Below are positions 14,926 through 19,220 of a DNA stretch of 19,220 bases, piece after piece (the stretch's first letter is position 1; every line of letters begins with the position of its first letter). The stretch comes from Nanobdellota archaeon (GTDB taxonomy: Archaea; Nanoarchaeota; Nanoarchaeia; Parvarchaeales; Parvarchaeaceae). A model generated the notes under the pieces. It saw only the letters and a program-made list of their open reading frames with translations. It ran no database searches and was not told the DNA's origin. Location: contig JAJZOB010000053.1 in assembly GCA_021852135.1 (NCBI GenBank), positions 1-19,220 of the forward strand. The letters are read 5' to 3'. The position numbers and the translations under genes were made by a program.

Positions 14926-15009
14926 ATGGCGTTTAAGCAGTTAAACAATAAAAGAAATGAAGAAAAATGGCATTATAATTTATGTTCAAACACACAAATA
15001 ATTCTCTAA
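14926..15009 (+). other. Short upstream frame (27 codons) at the leaderless start position
   Basis: An ATG at the position expected for a leaderless start opens a 27-residue frame beginning MAFK, like the MPFK start of propeller gene 1. It ends in TAA at 15007-15009, overlapping the first 28 bases of the main gene in another frame. It may be a regulatory upstream ORF, a remnant of the original start after an indel, or chance. Nothing suggests a functional peptide. Confidence 0.35.
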
Positions 15010-16403
15010 ATCTTATAAGCAAAAGCAAACGTTCCCAGTCAGCTCTAGAGTACATGATGACATATGGCTGGGCAATACTAATAATAGTCATAGTTGCAGT
15101 AATCCTCTATTCAATGGGCATCTTCAACCCAAGTTCAAGTGTAACTTCTACTGTAACAGGCTTTAATGGCCTGGGCGTTGTGACTGCTAATTGTGTCCCA
15201 AATCAAGGGCTGTTTTTAGTTATTGGCGATTTAACTGGCTATCCAATAGAAATAACTCAGCTAAATGTAACTTATTCTAGCAAAGTTTTTATCTCCAACG
15301 AAAGTTCAGTAATATTACCCACTAAAACTAGCGAATTTTTAGTGCCACAGGCCTGTTCTAACTCTGCAGGTTTGCCTTCTTCTGAAAGTGTGGTTGTAAG
15401 ATACTTAGAACCGTATCAGACTTTAAAGGGGCCTTTTATTTCAAGCGGTTATGTAACCGGCAAGGCATCTTCTCCAGAATCTTATATTATTGACGCTCTT
15501 ACTTCAAATGGCGATGGCGTACAAGTTGTCTCCGCTTTTTCTAATACGATTGTTAAATCGTTTAATTCCCCTTCTCCTTATTTTGTTATGAAATCTCCAA
15601 ACGGCAGCGATATTCTGTTTAGAAGTTCTTTAAATTCATTTTCAATTGTGGATATGTACAATTTTAATCAATTAGACAATATAACAATTCCAAATGCAGG
15701 GCAGGGAATTTATAGTTTGAATGGAAGCTATCTTTACTTATTAAATGGCAGCGGCACTTCTTCCAATCTGATTGTTTATGATCTTAGTTCTCATACTATC
15801 AAGGTGATTATTCCAATTCCTACAGATTGCATTGCTAATCTAGGAATTTCAAAACAAGGAAACATTTATATATCAACGGAAAATGGTTGGCCATCTTGTG
15901 GAACTAGTGATGAAAATGAGGTAGTAGTTGTTTCTCCTTCACAGGGAAAAATAATAAAAAATATTACAGGTTTTAGTTATCCTGTGTTTGTGCAGCGATT
16001 AAATGGTACCATGTTTATAGGCAACTGGCAAAGTAATACAATATCTGTTATAAATACAACTACTAATAACTATATAACTAATATAACTACTGGCCAAAAT
16101 CCCCAGGCGATTACTTATAGTAACGGCTTGATTTATGCAACGGTGGTTCATTCTCCGAACTCTTCTCTGCTCGTCATAAATCCTTTCAATAATTATAAAG
16201 TTGTAAATAATATAACTTTGCCAAATATCTATGGTTTACAAGTGCCAGGGGTGGCAATTGCTTCAAACGGGAATATCTACGTTTCTTATAGAAGCAGCCC
16301 AATTGGTCATTTATTGGAGCTGTCTTCTGCCTTTAAGGTCATAGGAAATGTAACTTTAGGTAATGGCCCTTATGAAGATATATCTGTAAATTTGAATGGT
16401 TAA
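14982..16403 (+). CDS. Surface protein 2: class III signal peptide, membrane anchor and beta-propeller
   Basis: This 473-residue paralogue of the 1573-3066 gene has the same layout: a class III signal with cleavage expected before Gln19 (KSKRS then QSALEY), a hydrophobic helix (about 29-45), a small domain with Cys71 and Cys125 and the motif YLEPYQTLKGP, then YVTN-like propeller repeats (SPNGSDILF, ISKQGNIYIST, VQRLNGTMFIGN, YSNGLIYAT, IASNGNIYVS). Residues 14-61 are identical to those of the paralogue; the exported region is strongly diverged. Many Asn-X-Thr/Ser sites occur. The ATG at 14982 is forced, because an in-frame TAA lies at 14976-14978. That leaves about 59 bases of leader from the predicted transcription start. 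It follows the complex I operon but has its own promoter. Confidence 0.83.
   Translation: MFKHTNNSLNLISKSKRSQSALEYMMTYGWAILIIVIVAVILYSMGIFNPSSSVTSTVTGFNGLGVVTANCVPNQGLFLVIGDLTGYPIEITQLNVTYSSKVFISNESSVILPTKTSEFLVPQACSNSAGLPSSESVVVRYLEPYQTLKGPFISSGYVTGKASSPESYIIDALTSNGDGVQVVSAFSNTIVKSFNSPSPYFVMKSPNGSDILFRSSLNSFSIVDMYNFNQLDNITIPNAGQGIYSLNGSYLYLLNGSGTSSNLIVYDLSSHTIKVIIPIPTDCIANLGISKQGNIYISTENGWPSCGTSDENEVVVVSPSQGKIIKNITGFSYPVFVQRLNGTMFIGNWQSNTISVINTTTNNYITNITTGQNPQAITYSNGLIYATVVHSPNSSLLVINPFNNYKVVNNITLPNIYGLQVPGVAIASNGNIYVSYRSSPIGHLLELSSAFKVIGNVTLGNGPYEDISVNLNG
15021..15164 (+). repeat. Signal/anchor cassette, copy 2 (144 bp, paired with 1627-1770)
   Basis: This is the second copy of the near-identical cassette encoding the signal-peptide cleavage site, anchor helix and the FNPSSSVTSTVTGF stalk. 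It shows 9 silent differences from copy 1, clustered in the first third and around the LYSMG codons. Confidence 0.9.
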
Positions 16404-16522
16404 TGTCCCTTATTCTAATCGTGTAAAAAGATAATTAGCAAATCGTTATCTATCAACCAATTAAATTAAGTCATAAAATTTTGTAATTTTAACGTATATA
16501 ACTAAACTTATTTATGCTAACG

Positions 16523-16530
16523 TTTAAATT
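16523..16530 (+). promoter_or_regulatory. Putative TATA box for aconitase
   Basis: TTTAAATT ends 22 bases before the GTG at 16552, predicting a leaderless start there. The 16404-16551 spacer otherwise holds a weak AT-rich hairpin (about 16475-16490) and TAACG repeats. Confidence 0.45.
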
Positions 16531-16551
16531 TAATAATTACCTCTTATTAAA

Positions 16552-19220
16552 GTGGAAATAAATCTGCAGGATACATTATCTGAGTTTGATTTAAACGGCA
16601 AAAAAATAAAATATTATTCGTTACCAAAATTAGAAGAATCAGGTTATAACATTTCAAGTTTGCCTTTTTCTGTCAGAATAGTTCTGGAGTCTCTTCTTAG
16701 AAATGTGGATGGAAAAAGCGTTAAAGAAAAAGACGTAGAAAACATTGCAAATTGGGATCCTTCTAATCCAAATGACAATGATGTTCCATTTAAGGTTTCA
16801 AGAGTATTAATGCAGGATTTTACCGGCGTGCCAGCAGTTGTTGATATTGCAGCAATCCGCGATTACGTTTCAAAAAAAGGAAAGGATTCGGCTTTAGTAG
16901 AGCCATTGATGAAGGTGGACTTAATAATTGACCATTCCGTTCAAATAGATTCCTTTGGTACAGAAGATTCGTTTAAGATAAACCAAGAAAAGGAAGTAGA
17001 AAGGAACAAAGAGAGGTACAAGCTTTTGAAATGGGCCAGTCAGGCCTTTAAGTCATTCAATGTCTTTCCACCTTCCGCCGGAATATGTCATCAAGTTAAT
17101 TTAGAATATCTTGGTGAAGTCGTACATCTTGACAGCAAATCAAATGTTGCTTATCCAGATACGTTGGTAGGAACCGACTCGCATACAACGATGATCGATG
17201 GCTTAGGCATTGTCGGCTTCGGTGTGGGTGGCATAGAGGCAGAGGCGGCATTGCTTAACCAACCAGTTTCTTTCACAACTCCAAAGGTTTTAGGTGTCCA
17301 TCTAACTGGAAAACTCAATGAAGGTGTTACAGCAATGGATCTCGCGCTTACTCTTACAAAGAAATTCAGAGAGAAAGGAGTGGTTGGCTGGTTTATAGAA
17401 TTTTATGGAGAGGGCGTAAACTCACTTTCATTGCCAGACAGGGCAACAATCTCTAATATGTGCCCCGAATATGGAGCAACTATCTCCTTCTTTCCGGTTG
17501 ACGATGAAACCCTTAATTATCTTAAAGCTACAGGCAGGTCCGATAGCCAGATACATCTTGTTAAAAAATACTATGAAAGCCAGAAAATGTTCAACATTGA
17601 TTATTCAAAGGTAAAGTTTTCTGACGTTCTTGAATTGGATCTACAGACAGTTGAGCCTTCAGTTTCGGGGCCAAGCAATCCAAAACAGGCGGTTTCCCTT
17701 TCAAACGTTCCTTCTACATTCATAAATGCTTTCATAAATGATGGGAAAATGCAGAAGTTAGGTAAAGAAGAAATTAGGTTGGGAACAGAAAGCAATATCG
17801 TTGAGCCGGAAAAAATAGAATTCAATGAGGATAAAAAGAAAATTAAAAAAGTAAAGATAAAATTCAGCGATGGAAAGGAAGAGGAGTTTTCTGATGGAGA
17901 CGTAGTAATATCAGCCATAACTAGCTGTACCAATACAAGTAATCCAGTTGCAATGATAGCTGCAGGATTGCTTGCAAGAAATGCTGTTCAGAAAGGGTTG
18001 AGAATAGACCGTAAAGTGAAAACAAGTCTTGCACCCGGCTCAAGAGTAGTTACAGAATACCTAGAAAAGGCAGGCTTGGATAAGTATCTAGATCAATTGG
18101 GTTATTCATTGGTTGGGTATGGTTGCACAACATGCATAGGAAACAGTGGTCCTTTAGTTCCGGAGGTATCAAATTCAATAAAAGAAAATGGGATAATGAC
18201 TGCGAGTGTCCTTTCAGGTAACAGGAATTATGAAGCAAGGATACACAATGAAGTTAAGGGCAATTACCTTATGTCTCCTCCGCTTGTAGTGGCATTTGGC
18301 ATAGCAGGTTCAATATTAAAGGACTTAAGCAAAGAGCCTTTAGGTAAGGGCAGCGATGGAAATGACGTTTATCTTAAAGACATCTGGCCGTCAAATGATG
18401 AGATAAACAAGATAGTTAATTCTGTTTTGTCACCAGGGGAGTTCAAGGAAAAATACAAGGACAATTTAAAGGATGTTAATCCATACTGGAATGAACTACC
18501 GTCCGCAACCGGTTTATTGTATAACTGGGAAAGTGAAAGCACATACATACGCTTGCCGCCCTTCTTTAATGAAATAGATCTTGAAAGGGAAAATGAAATA
18601 AAATCCATAGAGAATGCTACCGTTTTAGCAGTTTTTGGCGATTCTATCTCAACGGATCACATATCACCAGCAGGCAGCATACCGAAAAACAGCCCGGCAG
18701 GGGAATATCTACTTAAAAATGGAGTAAAGCTTGAGGATTTTAATACTTATGGGTCTAGACGTGGAAATCATGAGGTTATGATGAGAGGAACATTTGCAAA
18801 TACAAGAATTAAAAACATTCTTGTTGAAGGGACTGAAGGAGGCTACACAATCTACATGCCTTCAAAGGAAAAGATGTTCATTTATGACGCAGCAATGAAA
18901 TATAAGGAAAATAATACTCCTCTGGTAGTCTTTGCCGGCATAGAATACGGAAGCGGCAGTTCAAGGGATTGGGCCGCAAAGGGGCCGATGTTATTGGGAG
19001 TAAAAGCAGTTGTGGCAAAAAGCTTTGAAAGGATACACCGCAGCAATCTCGTAGGAATGGGCATCCTTCCACTGCAGTTTAAACAAGGAGAGGATGCATT
19101 CTCTCTTAAAATAGACTTTTCAAAGCCTGTAAGCATAGAGATACCAAGTACTTTTAAGCCAAGGGATCATTTGAAAATGGTTTATTATATGCAAGATGGA
19201 AAGGAAGAGGAGTTTTCTGA
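16552..19220 (+). CDS. acnA: Aconitate hydratase A (aconitase), last residues beyond the window
   Basis: Translation from GTG at 16552 gives 889 codons without a stop, running off the right edge; AcnA proteins are about 890-920 residues, so little is missing. Aconitase interconverts citrate and isocitrate. The three [4Fe-4S] ligands are Cys459 in TSCTNTSNP and Cys525/Cys528 in GCTTCIGNSG, with exactly the 66- and 3-residue spacing of Escherichia coli AcnA. Other active-site stretches are GTDSHTTMIDG (207-217), GDSISTDHISPAG (696-708) and YGSGSSRDWAAKG (799-811). It is the bacterial AcnA/IRP1 type. GTG was chosen because a stop (TAA, 16534-16536) precedes it in frame and a TATA-like box lies at leaderless spacing. 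It is monocistronic as far as seen. Its cluster would be supplied by the Suf system encoded nearby. Confidence 0.96.
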   Translation, partial: MEINLQDTLSEFDLNGKKIKYYSLPKLEESGYNISSLPFSVRIVLESLLRNVDGKSVKEKDVENIANWDPSNPNDNDVPFKVSRVLMQDFTGVPAVVDIAAIRDYVSKKGKDSALVEPLMKVDLIIDHSVQIDSFGTEDSFKINQEKEVERNKERYKLLKWASQAFKSFNVFPPSAGICHQVNLEYLGEVVHLDSKSNVAYPDTLVGTDSHTTMIDGLGIVGFGVGGIEAEAALLNQPVSFTTPKVLGVHLTGKLNEGVTAMDLALTLTKKFREKGVVGWFIEFYGEGVNSLSLPDRATISNMCPEYGATISFFPVDDETLNYLKATGRSDSQIHLVKKYYESQKMFNIDYSKVKFSDVLELDLQTVEPSVSGPSNPKQAVSLSNVPSTFINAFINDGKMQKLGKEEIRLGTESNIVEPEKIEFNEDKKKIKKVKIKFSDGKEEEFSDGDVVISAITSCTNTSNPVAMIAAGLLARNAVQKGLRIDRKVKTSLAPGSRVVTEYLEKAGLDKYLDQLGYSLVGYGCTTCIGNSGPLVPEVSNSIKENGIMTASVLSGNRNYEARIHNEVKGNYLMSPPLVVAFGIAGSILKDLSKEPLGKGSDGNDVYLKDIWPSNDEINKIVNSVLSPGEFKEKYKDNLKDVNPYWNELPSATGLLYNWESESTYIRLPPFFNEIDLERENEIKSIENATVLAVFGDSISTDHISPAGSIPKNSPAGEYLLKNGVKLEDFNTYGSRRGNHEVMMRGTFANTRIKNILVEGTEGGYTIYMPSKEKMFIYDAAMKYKENNTPLVVFAGIEYGSGSSRDWAAKGPMLLGVKAVVAKSFERIHRSNLVGMGILPLQFKQGEDAFSLKIDFSKPVSIEIPSTFKPRDHLKMVYYMQDGKEEEFS

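Noticed and set aside
14970..14990. Programmed -1 frameshift site joining the 27-codon frame to propeller gene 2
   Set aside because: The sequence TAATTTA is close to, but not, an X-XXY-YYZ slippery heptamer, and no downstream stem-loop or pseudoknot was evident.
1627..15164. Mobile element or composite transposon bounded by the two direct repeats
   Set aside because: The repeats are coding cassettes, no transposase or terminal inverted repeats exist, and the interval holds essential housekeeping genes.
16475..16490. Hairpin AAAATT-TTGT-AATTTT as a terminator of propeller gene 2
   Set aside because: A six-base all-AT stem in AT-rich DNA is expected by chance and is not followed by a T-tract.
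17601..17933. Minus-strand 110-residue frame opposite aconitase
   Set aside because: It is antisense to well-conserved aconitase sequence, with the same Ser/Phe-rich shadow composition.

Overview
The window looks like chromosomal DNA from a small-genome archaeon of the DPANN group, most like the acidophilic ARMAN/Parvarchaeum lineage; the lineage is inference. The archaeal signs are direct: ribosomal uL1 and uL10 of archaeal type, an archaeal primase, archaellin/pilin-type class III signal peptides, AT-rich TATA boxes a fixed 20-27 bases upstream of start codons, and tight gene packing. Base composition is AT-rich (about one third GC by eye). No gene-free stretch exceeds 300 bases, and I saw no rRNA, tRNA, CRISPR array or insertion sequence.

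Layout, left to right. (1) Minus strand, 1-1426: uL1 then uL10 (3' end cut by the window edge). (2) Plus strand, 1573-3066: surface protein 1, with a pilin-like membrane anchor and a beta-propeller. (3) Plus, 3166-4440: a single-chain primase fusing a PriS-type catalytic domain to a PriL-type iron-sulfur domain; it overlaps tail-to-tail with (4) a HAD phosphatase (4422-5072, minus). (5) Minus, 8746 to 5116: an Fe-S assembly operon, with an HTH regulator carrying a cysteine cluster followed by SufC, SufB and SufD; a 15-bp palindrome lies over the promoter. (6) Minus, 10558-8812: a heavily sequon-studded, membrane-anchored surface protein and a polytopic protein that looks like an S2P protease without its active site. 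(7) Plus, 10671-14751: respiratory complex I subunits A, B, C, D, H and I, without the NADH module (E/F/G) and without J-N. (8) Plus, 14982-16403: surface protein 2, a paralogue of (2). (9) Plus, 16552 to the right edge: aconitase A, missing only its extreme C-terminus.

The functional theme is iron-sulfur metabolism: Suf makes clusters, and complex I subunits B and I, aconitase and the primase C-terminal domain use them. The cysteine-bearing regulator placed first in the suf operon is a natural candidate for an Fe-S or redox sensor.

The most unusual signals are the pair of surface propeller genes, which share a 144-base signal/anchor cassette at about 94% DNA identity with only silent differences while everything downstream has diverged; the palindrome over the suf promoter next to a candidate sensor; and the fused minimal primase.
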